Below are positions 42,660 to 52,227 of a DNA stretch of 64,000 bases, one piece after another. The stretch spans positions 6,138,001 through 6,202,000 of the forward strand of contig NZ_CP019510.1 of the NCBI RefSeq assembly GCF_002002885.1. The letters are read 5' to 3'. The DNA comes from Janthinobacterium sp. LM6 (lineage in GTDB: Bacteria; Pseudomonadota; Gammaproteobacteria; Burkholderiales; Burkholderiaceae_D). The notes under the pieces are model-generated. The model was given only the letters and a program-made list of their open reading frames with translations. It was not told where the DNA came from and did no database searches. Position 1 is the first letter of the stretch. Every line of letters begins with the position of its first letter. The translations under genes and the position numbers were made by a program.

Positions 42660-43238
42660 ATGAACACGACGACTACCGCCAGCCGCATCCACCCCTTGAT
42701 GGCCGGCGCCGCCATTTCCGTGACGGTCCTGTGCCTGGTGGGCGCAGCGTCCATCGCCGGCATCCTGCCCAATTCGCGGGCGAATGTGCCTGCCACGCCA
42801 GCCATCCCTGCCGACGTGGCCGCCATGACGCCGGCCGGCGCCGCTGCCCTGGCAGCGCCCGCGACTGCTCCCGTGACTGCACCGGTAGCCGCGCCTGTCG
42901 TCGCGCAAGCCGCCCCGGCACCAGCCCCGGCACCCGTCGTGCACAAGCGCGTCGTGCACCACACGCAAGTGGCACAGGCACGGCCTGCCTACAATGACGA
43001 TGGCTACCGCGACACGGCCTACCGCGAACCCGTACGCCAGCCGCAGCCAGTGCCTGCACCGGCGCCGGCACAACCGAACTACGTGGGCATCGGCACGGGC
43101 GCCGTCATCGGCGGCTTGATCGGCAATCAGGTCGGTGGCGGCCGCGGCAAGGCGCTGGCGACGGTGGCCGGCGTCATCGGCGGCGGCATGCTGGGCAATG
43201 CAGTGCAGAACCAGGTCCAACAGCAGCCACAGCGTTAA
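42660..43238 (+). CDS. Glycine-zipper 2TM domain membrane protein
   Basis: 192 residues. An N-terminal anchor (PLMAGAAISVTVLCLVGAASIAGILP) is followed by an Ala/Pro-rich linker of about 90 residues. The C-terminal glycine zipper reads YVGIGTGAVIGGLIGNQVGGG and VIGGGMLGNAVQNQV. Similar to outer-membrane lipoproteins such as SlyB and PcpI but without the lipobox Cys. The role is unknown, perhaps in the envelope. GGAG precedes the ATG. Its TAA overlaps the TAA of the converging gene (TTAA). Confidence 0.85.
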   Translation: MNTTTTASRIHPLMAGAAISVTVLCLVGAASIAGILPNSRANVPATPAIPADVAAMTPAGAAALAAPATAPVTAPVAAPVVAQAAPAPAPAPVVHKRVVHHTQVAQARPAYNDDGYRDTAYREPVRQPQPVPAPAPAQPNYVGIGTGAVIGGLIGNQVGGGRGKALATVAGVIGGGMLGNAVQNQVQQQPQR

Positions 43239-43744
43239 TCGTACGGTCCCAGATAATCGAGCTTGCCCACGGCCACGCCATTGTTTCTCAAAATGGCGTG
43301 GACCATGGAAACGTGAAAATAGAAATTCGGCAAGGCAAAGCTGAGCAGGTAATTGTCGCCCGAGAATTTTGTCCCCTCGTCGGTCCAGTTCAGCACGACT
43401 TCCTTCTGCGCACTGCCCGCCATCTGGCCCGCATTCACGCTGTCGATGTAGGCGATGGTGCTGGCGATGCGTTCCTGCAATTGCTCGAACGACGCTTCGT
43501 TATCCTCAAACTTCGGCGCCGGCACGCCGCTCAGGCGCTCGACCGACATCTTCGACGTATCGCTGGCGCGCTGCACCTGTGCCGTCAAGTCCAGCATGTC
43601 GGGCGCCAGCTGCGCGCCCAGTAAAATCTCGGGCACGATGCCATCTTCCTCCACATGGGCTTGCGCTTTTTCCAGCAGGGCCGAGACGACCCGCAAGCCG
43701 CGGATGAAGACGGGAATGGTTGCCTGATACATGGACACGGACAT
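43235..43744 (-). CDS. DUF1993 domain protein
   Basis: 169 residues, a soluble helical domain of unknown function: MYQATIPVFIRGLRVVSALLEKAQAHVEEDG, SDTSKMSVERLSGVPAP and FALPNFYFHVSMVHAILRNNGVAVGKLDYLG are the typical blocks. It resembles a DinB-like four-helix bundle. Cysteine-free. GGAG before the ATG. It shares TTAA with the end of the glycine-zipper gene. Confidence 0.9.
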   Translation of the reverse strand: MSVSMYQATIPVFIRGLRVVSALLEKAQAHVEEDGIVPEILLGAQLAPDMLDLTAQVQRASDTSKMSVERLSGVPAPKFEDNEASFEQLQERIASTIAYIDSVNAGQMAGSAQKEVVLNWTDEGTKFSGDNYLLSFALPNFYFHVSMVHAILRNNGVAVGKLDYLGPYD

Positions 43745-43853
43745 GGCGGACTCCTGATAGTGATCGATGAGCCAGTGTACCCGAGGCGCCGTCTTCCGGC
43801 AGCGCGCACCATGCCACTCCTGTGCGCCAGCGCACCGAGCGGCCCAGTTGCTA

Positions 43854-44834
43854 TTACTTGTCCAGGTTCACCTTGCCATCCGGCGCATGGCCGGGCTGTT
43901 CCGCCGCTTCAGGCTGCGGTGCGGGCTGCGGCTGCAGCGCCTGTTTATCCTTGCGCTTGCCGCCGAAAAACTTGACGATGGCCGCACCGCCGCCCACCAC
44001 GGCCAGGATCAGCACTTTCTTGAAGGCCAGCAACAGCGCCAGCAGTTTGCCAAACAGGCCCAGCTTGCTGGCCACGCCGCCCGCCACCAGCGCCGCCAGG
44101 CCGTATTCGGCCACCTTGTCCGTCTTGCTGTCGAAATCCGTGTAGCGGTTACCCTCGGTAAATTCCGTGAACGCCGTCACTTGCTGCATCTCTTTCTTGA
44201 TCGCCTCGATCTGCTGCATGCTGGCGATCGCGTTCAGGTTCAGCACGCCTTCGCGGCCCAGCACGCGCACGTTGTAGTTCAGCGAGTGCTCGCCGCCATC
44301 GACCATCAAGTCCTTGGCCCAGTACAGCTTGTGCGTATCCTTGGCATAGCTGGGTTTTTCCGCCCAGCCCATCAAATGGATGCCGGGATAGCCCTGTTTC
44401 TTGCGCTCCGCATTGTTTTCCAGCACGGACGCCTGCATATCCTTGAGCAATTCGTCGTACTTGATGCTGTCCGCATCGTCATCCTTGATATGCCCTTCCT
44501 TTTCATACGTGACGATGACGCCCCAGCTATCGCGTTCGAGCACGCTGGTCTTGGCGGGCACGATCATGCCCAGCGATTCCATGCCCGGCGGGTTACCCCA
44601 GGCATCGACCAGCACGCGTTCGGCGTCCGCCGGCGACAAATATCGGAAGTTGGCGGGCAAATCCAGGGTGGCGATGCCGCCCGGCAAAGTGATCTTGCCG
44701 CGCTGCAGGTGCAACTGGGCGAGGAATTGCTCGGCCGTCATTTCCGGCGCGGCTGCCTTCTCTTCGGCAGGGGCGGCAGCCGTCAGGCCGGAGAGGGTCA
44801 GGCACAGCAGTGCTGTCAGCAGGCGTTTCAACAT
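43854..44834 (-). CDS. DUF2167 family membrane protein
   Basis: 326 residues with a signal peptide (MLKRLLTALLCLTLSGLTAAAPA). A periplasmic domain follows with the DUF2167 patterns GIATLDLPANFRYLSPADAERVLVDAWGNPPG, WGVIVTYEKEGHIKDDDADSIKYDELLKDMQ and HKLYWAKDLMVDGGEHSLNYNVRVLGREGVLNL. Near the C-terminus are two membrane segments (AEYGLAALVAGGVASKLGLFGKLLALLLAFKK and LILAVVGGGAAIVKFFGG) ending in a cytoplasmic basic tail. Function unknown. It lies 12 bases or more from its own promoter region, which also holds the ast operon terminator. Confidence 0.92.
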   Translation of the reverse strand: MLKRLLTALLCLTLSGLTAAAPAEEKAAAPEMTAEQFLAQLHLQRGKITLPGGIATLDLPANFRYLSPADAERVLVDAWGNPPGMESLGMIVPAKTSVLERDSWGVIVTYEKEGHIKDDDADSIKYDELLKDMQASVLENNAERKKQGYPGIHLMGWAEKPSYAKDTHKLYWAKDLMVDGGEHSLNYNVRVLGREGVLNLNAIASMQQIEAIKKEMQQVTAFTEFTEGNRYTDFDSKTDKVAEYGLAALVAGGVASKLGLFGKLLALLLAFKKVLILAVVGGGAAIVKFFGGKRKDKQALQPQPAPQPEAAEQPGHAPDGKVNLDK

Positions 44835-44921
44835 GATCGATCCAAGAATTTACAAAAGGGCAAATATTTTAAACCAAGTGATTGCTTAATGGATAATTAT
44901 TTCTGTGTGGCATCTTTTTTG

Positions 44922-44957
44922 CAAAAAAGCGCCAGGCGGGTTTCCCCGGCTGGCGCC
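44922..44957 (-). terminator. Terminator of the ast operon
   Basis: GCGCCAG (44929-44935) and CTGGCGC (44950-44956) with further pairing inside and an A-run (T on the minus strand) at 44923-44928. It lies 24 bases after the astE stop. Confidence 0.85.
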
Positions 44958-44980
44958 TGATGCTATGCATGACTGAAAGA

Positions 44981-46000
44981 TCAGGAAGTACGCACCACCA
45001 TCAAGCCGGCGCGCAAGCCCACGCGCACGTCCGGGTTCGGAAACACCACGAGCTCTTCCGCATGCTGCACCGTGTAGACGTGGTCGCCATCGCTGGCGAT
45101 CACGGCGTGCTGCGGCAGGGACGTGAAATTCTGCGTGCTGCGATCAAACGCCATGCGGAATTCATCGCTGTGCTTGATGATTTCCTGCGCCACCTTGAAC
45201 ACGTGCGGTTGCGCCTTGACGGGCTGCGCAGGCAAGCCGCGCAGCAAGCCATCGAGCGCCCGCGACACGTCGTCGAACAGGGACAAATCGTTCTGTCCCA
45301 GGGTCCCCACGCGGCCCAGCTCCACCGTGCTGGCGGCCGCGCCGAAATGCTCGGCCGAGTAATAGCTGTAGGTGCCGGCCGACTGCGGGTTCATGATGAT
45401 GGCGCCGATGGCCGCCTGGCCCAGCCAGTCGATCAGCTGTGCCTTGGCGTCGTCGGCCACCAGGTCGGGCACGATGGCAAACGTGGGGTACACGGAAGGC
45501 CGGATGGCCGTGTGCAAGTCCAGGTGCCAGCGCACGGGGCCCGCCGCTTCAAAGAACGCTTTTGTCGCAGCGATCATTTCATCGGCACGCGCGCTTTCCG
45601 CCGCTTGCGCCAAACTCCCCCGCACGGGACGGAACATGCGATTCAGGTCGGCGTCGATGAAACGCTTGCCGGCCCGGATCGCATCGACATTGCCCACGCA
45701 AACGAGCAGGTCGACGGCCAGCTTCGACGCATCGCGCGACAGGGCGTCGAGCAGATGCGCCAGCACTTCGATCGGCCCCGTCTCGTCGCCATGCACGCCC
45801 ACCGAGACGGCCACGCTGGCGCGTCCCGCATCGGCCTGCGGCTTGACGACTTGCAGCATGCCGGGCGCCGGCAAGGCCACCGTGAAACCGGCGTTGGCAA
45901 ACAGCTGCGCCACGCCGCTGAAATCGGCCTGCGCCAGCGCCTGCACGGCTGGCGGCAAGCCGCCAGCGCCCGGTACTACCTGGGTTACTGCCTGCGTCAT
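44981..46000 (-). CDS. astE: Succinylglutamate desuccinylase
   Basis: 339 residues. Last step of the AST pathway: N-succinylglutamate to glutamate and succinate. Zinc enzyme of the M14-like AstE/AspA group: GVHGDETGPIEVL (H and E ligands), HLDLHTAIRPSVYPTFA (second His). Its ATG overlaps the TAA of the glutamate dehydrogenase gene by one base (TAATG), so the two are coupled. Terminal gene of the operon. Confidence 0.96.
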   Translation of the reverse strand: MTQAVTQVVPGAGGLPPAVQALAQADFSGVAQLFANAGFTVALPAPGMLQVVKPQADAGRASVAVSVGVHGDETGPIEVLAHLLDALSRDASKLAVDLLVCVGNVDAIRAGKRFIDADLNRMFRPVRGSLAQAAESARADEMIAATKAFFEAAGPVRWHLDLHTAIRPSVYPTFAIVPDLVADDAKAQLIDWLGQAAIGAIIMNPQSAGTYSYYSAEHFGAAASTVELGRVGTLGQNDLSLFDDVSRALDGLLRGLPAQPVKAQPHVFKVAQEIIKHSDEFRMAFDRSTQNFTSLPQHAVIASDGDHVYTVQHAEELVVFPNPDVRVGLRAGLMVVRTS

Positions 46001-49000
46001 TACACCGCCGCTTCCGCTGTGGGTTTCGCCGTGATTTTATTCACGGCTTCCGACAAGGTCCACACGTCCAGCATGGCTTGCTCCAGTTCCGTCGCCGCTA
46101 CATAGGCCGACAGGCCCAGCGCGCCCGTCACGGCATCGACGGCCTGACCTGCATTGCCTTGCTCGGCGCGCGCCAGCACCTGCGTCAGCAGACGCTGTTG
46201 CGTGCGGCGCAGGGCTTGCTGCGCGTAGTTGCGCAACTGCTCCTGCGACTTGCCTTGCGCGGCCAGCTTCAAGCCACGCTCCAGGGTGCCGATGCCCGCC
46301 TGGCTGCGCAGGGCCAGGCCCACTTGCAGGAAGGCCGCCAGGTCCATCGAAGCAGGACGCGGCACGGACAGGGCCGGGAACAGGAAGCCGGCGACGACTT
46401 CCAGCGCATCGACCGCATCCCACGCCTGCACGAAGGCTGGCGTCAGGCCGGCTACCTGCGCCGCTTCCGACTTGATGCCGACGGCTTTCAGCAGGTCGCG
46501 CTTCGATTCCGCGCCGAACAGGCCAGTCAATTCGGCCAGGCCGGCGCCGCGCAACTGTTCGGCAGGCACCGACAGCACGCCGGCGATCATCGTTTGCTGC
46601 AGCACGCGCGTTTGCGCATCGACCTTGATCGACACGTCGCGTGGGATCGTCAGCGCGTCCGCATCGAGCGCGTCGAACACGGGCGCCAGGTTCAGCGCCA
46701 CCCATGCCTGGCCCCAGGCCAGGATCACGGTCGATTCGTCCACGCCGTGTTCCGCCGCCAGGTTGCGGATCATCAGCGGACCGCAGCGGTTGATCACTTC
46801 ATTGGCCAGCACGGTCGCCAGGATGGCGTTGGCCAGCGGGTGGTCGAGCGCCGAACGGGTTTCCACCAGCAACGACGGGAAGTACGGTTTCAGCACCGGT
46901 TCGGCCCACGTTTCGTCCGTCAGCGGCAAGGCGGACAGAATGCGCTTGAAGCGGTTCTTCACGTTAGCGATCACCACCGCCAGTTCCGGCGTGGTAAGAC
47001 CGCGGCCATCGCTCTTCCTGCGTGCCAGTTCGGCCACCGACGGCAGTTGCTCCAGTTCGCGCGACAGGGCGCCCTCTTCTTCCAGGCTGGCGATCAGCGC
47101 GGCATAGCCGTCCTGCACGGCGCTTTCGCTTTGCGCCTGCAATTCGCGCACCAGCAAATGCGTCTGCTGCGTATTGTCGCGCAAGACCAGGCGCTCGACG
47201 TCGTCCGTCATCGCATACAGCTCGCGATTGCGGTCGGCTTCCGTCAGCTTGCCCGCATTGACTTCCACGTCCAGCCAGATTTTCACGTTGACTTCATGGT
47301 CCGAGCAATCCACGCCGGCCGAGTTGTCGATCGCATCGGTGAAGATGCGTCCGCCCGTCAGTGCAAACTCGATACGGCCGGCCTGGGTCGCCCCCAGGTT
47401 GCCGCCTTCGGCCACGACTTTTACGCGCAGCTCATTGCCGCTGACGCGGATATGGTCATTCGCGCGGTCCTTCACCTGTGCGTGCGTCTCGGTGGACGCC
47501 TTGATGTAGGTACCGATGCCGCCGTTGTAGAACAGGTCCACGGGCGACTTCAGGATGCGGTGCATCAGTTCTTCCGGCGGCAGCGAGGTTTCGGCGATAT
47601 CGAGTGCGGCGCGGATTTGCGGCGACAGTTCGATCGTGCGGGCGGAGCGCGGATACACGCCGCCGCCTGCCGAAATCAAGTCCTTGTTGTAATCGTCCCA
47701 CGAGGAACGCGGCAAGGCGAACAGGCGCGCGCGCTCATCGAACGAGACGGCGACGTCCGGTGTCGGGTCGAGGAAGATGTGACGGTGGTCGAACGCGGCC
47801 ACCAGTTTCAGCTGGCGCGACAGCAGCACGCCATTGCCGAACACGTCGCCCGACATGTCGCCCACGCCGACCATGGTGATCGGGGTGGTACTGAGGTCGT
47901 GGTCCATTTCATAGAAGTGGCGCTTCACGGCTTCGAATGCGCCCTTGGCCGTGATGCCCAGCTTCTTGTGGTCGTAGCCGTTCGAGCCGCCCGAGGCAAA
48001 CGCGTCACCGAGCCAGAAGCCGCGCTGCACGGCGATGCCGTTGGCGATGTCCGAGAACGTGGCCGTGCCCTTGTCGGCGGCCACCACCAGGTATGGATCG
48101 GCGTCGTCGAAGCACACGGTGTCGACTGGCGGGACGATATTGCCCAGCGAGCGGTTGTCCGTCACTTCCAGCAGGCTGGAAATGAACAGGCGGTAGACGG
48201 CTTCGCCTTCGGCCGCGATGGTTTCACGCACGGCGTCCTTCGGCATCATCTTGCAGACAAAACCGCCCTTCGCACCGGCCGGCACGATGACGGCGTTTTT
48301 GACCATCTGGGCCTTGACGAGGCCCAGCACCTCGGTGCGGTAGTCTTCCATGCGGTCGGACCAGCGCAAGCCGCCACGGGCGACAGGGCCGCCGCGCAGG
48401 TGCACGCCTTCAAAGCGGCGCGAGAAGACGAAAATCTCGCGGTAAGGACGCGGTTCCGGCACCAGCGCCAGGCTGCTGGTGTCGAACTTGAAGATGATCT
48501 TGTCGCCGGCTTGATTGTTCTGAAAATAGCTGGTGCGCAGGGTGGCAGCCATCAGGTCGGCCAGCGCGCCGAGGATTTCCTCGGTGTCCGCATGGTTCAC
48601 GGAAGGCAGGCTGGCCTTGATGGCGGCGATGGCCTCCAGAGCCGCCGCGTGCTGCGCGTCGGACAGCGCCGGATCGAAACGCTGCAGGAAAGCGTCGACA
48701 AGGGCTTTGACCTGGGCCGGCTGCTTGCGCAGGCTTTCGGCAATGTAGCGCACCGAGAAGCGGCTGCCCGTCTGGCGCCAGTAGCTGGTGTAGGCGCGCA
48801 CCAGTTGCACTTCACGCGTCGACAAGCCCCCTTCGATGACCAGGCCATTCAGGCGGCCATCTTCGGCCGTGTCGTTGAACAGGGAAGCAAACAATTCCTG
48901 CGCCACGGCGACGACGGATGGCTGTGCCAGTTTCGCCGCGCTGGCGGCATCGACCGTCAGGCTGGTGACGAAATAGCGCGTGCCGTCGGACAGCGAAACC

Positions 49001-50727
49001 GAATACGCCTGTTCGCGATCGATGGCCACGCCCGCGTTGTGCAGGGCCGGCAGGATGGTCGACAGCGGCGGTACCTTGTTGGCCGAGTACAAACGGATGG
49101 TGGTAACGGTGCCCGTCTCGATGCGCACGGCCACGTGCGCCGGGTCGGTATTGCGCAGAATGGTGTCGAGGTCGCGGAAGGCGATGGCCGGCGCGGTGGC
49201 GGCCACGTAATCGAGCGGCAAGGTAGCGCAGAGTTTACGCAGGCTGGTGCGCAGGGCCACGTCGGGCACGGCGTCGGCCACGGCGGCAAAGCCGTTATGC
49301 CAGCCATCAAGCACGCCCAGCAACGGCTGTTCGATATCCGTTTCCAGGTCCAGCGGGTAGCGGGCGGCGTGGGCGATCAGGTAGACGCGCGCCAGGGGGC
49401 CGTCGGCCACCAGGGTCTGCGTGCTCACATGCGTGGCGCCGGAACTGGCTTGCAGGGCTTTCGCCAGGCTCGATGCGACGCTGGCGCTGTAGCGCTCGCG
49501 CGGCAGGTAGACCAGCACGTTCAGGTGGCGCGCATACACGTCGCGGCGCGCGAAGACCTTGGTGCGCGGCTGCTTGTACAGCGAAACGACGGAACCGCAC
49601 ACTTGCGCCAGCCAGTCGAGATCCGCTTCCAGCGCTTCCGTGCGCGGCAGGGATTCGAGGATTTCGCGGAATTTCTCGGCACGGAAGCCTTGCTGGCGCA
49701 CGCCGGCCAAGCTCAGTACCTTGGCCACACGGCCGCGCGCAAATGGCAGCGCCGCCAGCGGAGTGGAGTTGCCGGCGCGGGTAAACAAGCCGACGAAGCA
49801 ATGCTCGCCCAGGATCGCACCTTGCGCATCCATGTCGCGCACGCCGATGAAGTCCAGCTGCTGGTCGCGGTGCAAAGTACCCGCCACGTCGGCCTTGACG
49901 ATGGACAGCGCCGAGTCGCGCTTGGCCAGGGTGTCGAAATCGCCCGGGATATTTGCCAGGCAGGTGCCGTACACGGGGTGCGCCGTATCCTGCAGCACGC
50001 CGATGCGGCTAGGAATGTCGCGTTCGAGTTCGCGCACGCCCGGCTTGACGCGGTAATAGGCGTAGCCAAACACTTCAAAGCCGCCGCTGCGGGCCCATTC
50101 CAGGAAGGCGGCCACTTCCGCGCCTTCTTCGCCATGCTGCGATGCGGCCGTGGCGACGGTGGCCAAGCGCTCGCTCATGGCGGCGGCATCGCGGCGCACA
50201 ACGGCAGCGTCACGCGCGACCGTTTCCAGGGCGGCGACCAGCGCGGCCAGGGCTTCCGGCGCCAGCTCTTCGTCGAGCAGCACCAGCACATACGATTCGA
50301 GCGGATCGCCAGGCTGGCGCACCGCTTCGACGCTGCCGTCAGCGGCGCGGCGCACGGGCAGCACGGTATTCATCACGCCGCGCACGGCCAGGTGCTGGCG
50401 GCGCATGGCCATGACGATGGAATCGACCAGGTAAGGCATGTCTTCGTTCAGGATCAGCAAGGCGCTCGCCATGGCGCCACGGCCATCCGCATAGCGCAGG
50501 GTGGCGATTTGGCAGCCGCTGCCGGTGCGCTTGGCCGCTTGCGTGAAGCCGTCGACCAGCACGGGTGCCAGGCTGCCGGGCGCGATGTCGGCCAGGTCTT
50601 CGGCGTCGAGCGAGTCGAGCCATGCCTGCACCAGCTGCACGACAGGCGCTGCCGCCTTGCCCGCATTGCCAGCCGCGTTAATCAGCTCCAGCGTTTGTGT
50701 ACGCAAATCTTGTGGCGTGTGATTCAT
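46000..50727 (-). CDS. gdhB: NAD-specific glutamate dehydrogenase, large (180 kDa) type
   Basis: 1575 residues, the size of the L_180 class found in Pseudomonas and Streptomyces. An N-terminal part of about 700 residues includes ACT-like regulatory folds. The catalytic core is near the middle: GPVARGGLRWSDRMEDYRTEVLGLVKAQMVKNAVIVPAGAKGGFV, with the active lysine, then the NAD-binding domain around VGDMSGDVFGNGVLLS. A long C-terminal domain follows. It deaminates glutamate to 2-oxoglutarate. It lies inside the arginine operon between astB and astE, so glutamate from arginine is channelled on. Ribosome-binding site GGAGATG. Confidence 0.95.
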   Translation of the reverse strand: MNHTPQDLRTQTLELINAAGNAGKAAAPVVQLVQAWLDSLDAEDLADIAPGSLAPVLVDGFTQAAKRTGSGCQIATLRYADGRGAMASALLILNEDMPYLVDSIVMAMRRQHLAVRGVMNTVLPVRRAADGSVEAVRQPGDPLESYVLVLLDEELAPEALAALVAALETVARDAAVVRRDAAAMSERLATVATAASQHGEEGAEVAAFLEWARSGGFEVFGYAYYRVKPGVRELERDIPSRIGVLQDTAHPVYGTCLANIPGDFDTLAKRDSALSIVKADVAGTLHRDQQLDFIGVRDMDAQGAILGEHCFVGLFTRAGNSTPLAALPFARGRVAKVLSLAGVRQQGFRAEKFREILESLPRTEALEADLDWLAQVCGSVVSLYKQPRTKVFARRDVYARHLNVLVYLPRERYSASVASSLAKALQASSGATHVSTQTLVADGPLARVYLIAHAARYPLDLETDIEQPLLGVLDGWHNGFAAVADAVPDVALRTSLRKLCATLPLDYVAATAPAIAFRDLDTILRNTDPAHVAVRIETGTVTTIRLYSANKVPPLSTILPALHNAGVAIDREQAYSVSLSDGTRYFVTSLTVDAASAAKLAQPSVVAVAQELFASLFNDTAEDGRLNGLVIEGGLSTREVQLVRAYTSYWRQTGSRFSVRYIAESLRKQPAQVKALVDAFLQRFDPALSDAQHAAALEAIAAIKASLPSVNHADTEEILGALADLMAATLRTSYFQNNQAGDKIIFKFDTSSLALVPEPRPYREIFVFSRRFEGVHLRGGPVARGGLRWSDRMEDYRTEVLGLVKAQMVKNAVIVPAGAKGGFVCKMMPKDAVRETIAAEGEAVYRLFISSLLEVTDNRSLGNIVPPVDTVCFDDADPYLVVAADKGTATFSDIANGIAVQRGFWLGDAFASGGSNGYDHKKLGITAKGAFEAVKRHFYEMDHDLSTTPITMVGVGDMSGDVFGNGVLLSRQLKLVAAFDHRHIFLDPTPDVAVSFDERARLFALPRSSWDDYNKDLISAGGGVYPRSARTIELSPQIRAALDIAETSLPPEELMHRILKSPVDLFYNGGIGTYIKASTETHAQVKDRANDHIRVSGNELRVKVVAEGGNLGATQAGRIEFALTGGRIFTDAIDNSAGVDCSDHEVNVKIWLDVEVNAGKLTEADRNRELYAMTDDVERLVLRDNTQQTHLLVRELQAQSESAVQDGYAALIASLEEEGALSRELEQLPSVAELARRKSDGRGLTTPELAVVIANVKNRFKRILSALPLTDETWAEPVLKPYFPSLLVETRSALDHPLANAILATVLANEVINRCGPLMIRNLAAEHGVDESTVILAWGQAWVALNLAPVFDALDADALTIPRDVSIKVDAQTRVLQQTMIAGVLSVPAEQLRGAGLAELTGLFGAESKRDLLKAVGIKSEAAQVAGLTPAFVQAWDAVDALEVVAGFLFPALSVPRPASMDLAAFLQVGLALRSQAGIGTLERGLKLAAQGKSQEQLRNYAQQALRRTQQRLLTQVLARAEQGNAGQAVDAVTGALGLSAYVAATELEQAMLDVWTLSEAVNKITAKPTAEAAV

Positions 50728-50877
50728 CTTGCATCTCCATTACGGTAATGTGAATGTCCAACGCTGTCGTTCGGGCTTGTGGCTGGGCGGCAGCGGTGTC
50801 AAGAGACGGGGGTCGCCCGTCCAATTCTGTATTGCGGATAGTCTGTCTCGGATTTTTTCTGTGTGTTTTTCTATCGC

Positions 50878-52218
50878 CTACAAGTCGTACAATCCAGGTA
50901 AATTGAGGATGATCGTCAATTCTTCAAGCGCCGCATACACTTCCAGCGCCAGCTGCGGGTCGGCCAGGTCGCCCGGTTCCAGATGGTCGCGGTAGTGTTT
51001 TTCCACCCACTGCACCAGCCGATGGTACAGCGTTTCCGTCATGATCACGCCCTGGTGCATGGCGCGCGCCTCGGTTTCCGTCAGGGCCACACGCAAACGC
51101 AGGCAGGCGGGCCCGCCGCCGTTGCGCATGCTCTGGCGCAGGTCGAAATGAATCAGCTCATCGATGGGGCCACCGCCAGCCACCAGGCCTTCCAGGTAGC
51201 GCGACACGGCGCGGTTTTCCTGGCATTCCTGCGGGATCACCAGCGCCATCTTGCCGCCCTCTTTCGTCAGCAGCTGGCTGTTGAACAGATAGCTGGTCAC
51301 CGCATCCTGGATCGGCACCTGGCCCGTGTCCACGCGCAAGGCTTGCAGTTCCGTCCCGGTGGCGGCGACGGCGCGGCGCAGCTGCGACAGGCTTTCCCCT
51401 TCATCAGCAAACGCCTGCTCGTGATAGAACAGCACGTTGCCATTGCCGACGGCGATGACGTCGTTATGGAACACGCCCTGGTCGATCACTTCCGGGTTCT
51501 GCTGCACGTACACGGTGCGCTTCGCATCCAGGCCGTGCAGGCGCGCCACGGCTTGCGACGCTTCCAGGGTCTGGCGCGCCGGGTAGCGCTTCGGCGACGG
51601 CGCGGAAGGATCGAACTCCACGCGACCATACACGAACAATTCAACGGACGGCGCGCCGTGGCTGGCGCCCAAACGCGTGTGGTTGGCCGCGCCCTCGTCG
51701 CCAAAGGCGGGCGTCGACGGCAGCGCCTCGTGCACGGCGAAGTGCTGGTCATCGCTGAAAATGGCGCGCAGGCTGCGCGCCGACTGCGCGTGCTCGAAGG
51801 CGCGGTGCAGCTTGTTATTCAGGTTGGCGGCCGTGAAATGCACGCGACCGTCCTGCGTATCGGCCGACGGGCTGACCGTGGCGGCATTCGCCGTCCACAT
51901 GGGCGAGGCGGAATAGGCGCAGGCCAGGACGACGGGCGACTCCTTGTAGGCGCGCGCCAGCACCTCGGCGTCCGTGCCCGTGAAACCGATGGAGCGCAGC
52001 AGGCGGAAATTCGGCCGGTCCTGCGGCGGCAGCAAGGCTTGCGCAAAACCACGCGCGGCCAGCGCGCGCATCTTGGCCAGGCCCTGCAAGGCGGCCTGCT
52101 TCGGATTCGAAGCGCTTCTCACATTGCTGAACGAGGCCACGTTGCCGAACGACAGTCCGGCATAGTTATGCGATGGCCCGACCAGGCCGTCAAAATTGTA
52201 TTCGCGCGTGCTGTGCAT
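50878..52218 (-). CDS. astB: N-succinylarginine dihydrolase
   Basis: 446 residues. Turns N-succinylarginine into N-succinylornithine, two ammonia and CO2, the second step of the AST pathway. Start EYNFDGLVGPSHNYAGLSFGNVAS is diagnostic. The catalytic Cys lies at the end in MRNGGGPACLRLRVALTE, and conserved His/Glu in HNDVIAVGNGNVLFYHE. Nine bases separate it from the astD stop upstream; ribosome-binding site AAGGAAT. The 150 bases after it, before the glutamate dehydrogenase start, hold no gene. Confidence 0.97.
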   Translation of the reverse strand: MHSTREYNFDGLVGPSHNYAGLSFGNVASFSNVRSASNPKQAALQGLAKMRALAARGFAQALLPPQDRPNFRLLRSIGFTGTDAEVLARAYKESPVVLACAYSASPMWTANAATVSPSADTQDGRVHFTAANLNNKLHRAFEHAQSARSLRAIFSDDQHFAVHEALPSTPAFGDEGAANHTRLGASHGAPSVELFVYGRVEFDPSAPSPKRYPARQTLEASQAVARLHGLDAKRTVYVQQNPEVIDQGVFHNDVIAVGNGNVLFYHEQAFADEGESLSQLRRAVAATGTELQALRVDTGQVPIQDAVTSYLFNSQLLTKEGGKMALVIPQECQENRAVSRYLEGLVAGGGPIDELIHFDLRQSMRNGGGPACLRLRVALTETEARAMHQGVIMTETLYHRLVQWVEKHYRDHLEPGDLADPQLALEVYAALEELTIILNLPGLYDL

Positions 52219-52227
52219 GAGGATTCC

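Noticed and set aside
46078..50748. A 1556-codon open frame on the plus strand, antisense to the glutamate dehydrogenase gene
   Set aside because: The translated sequence is His/Arg/Gln-rich without any domain, and the minus-strand frame is a clear, well-conserved enzyme. Long antisense frames are expected in GC-rich genes with strong codon bias.
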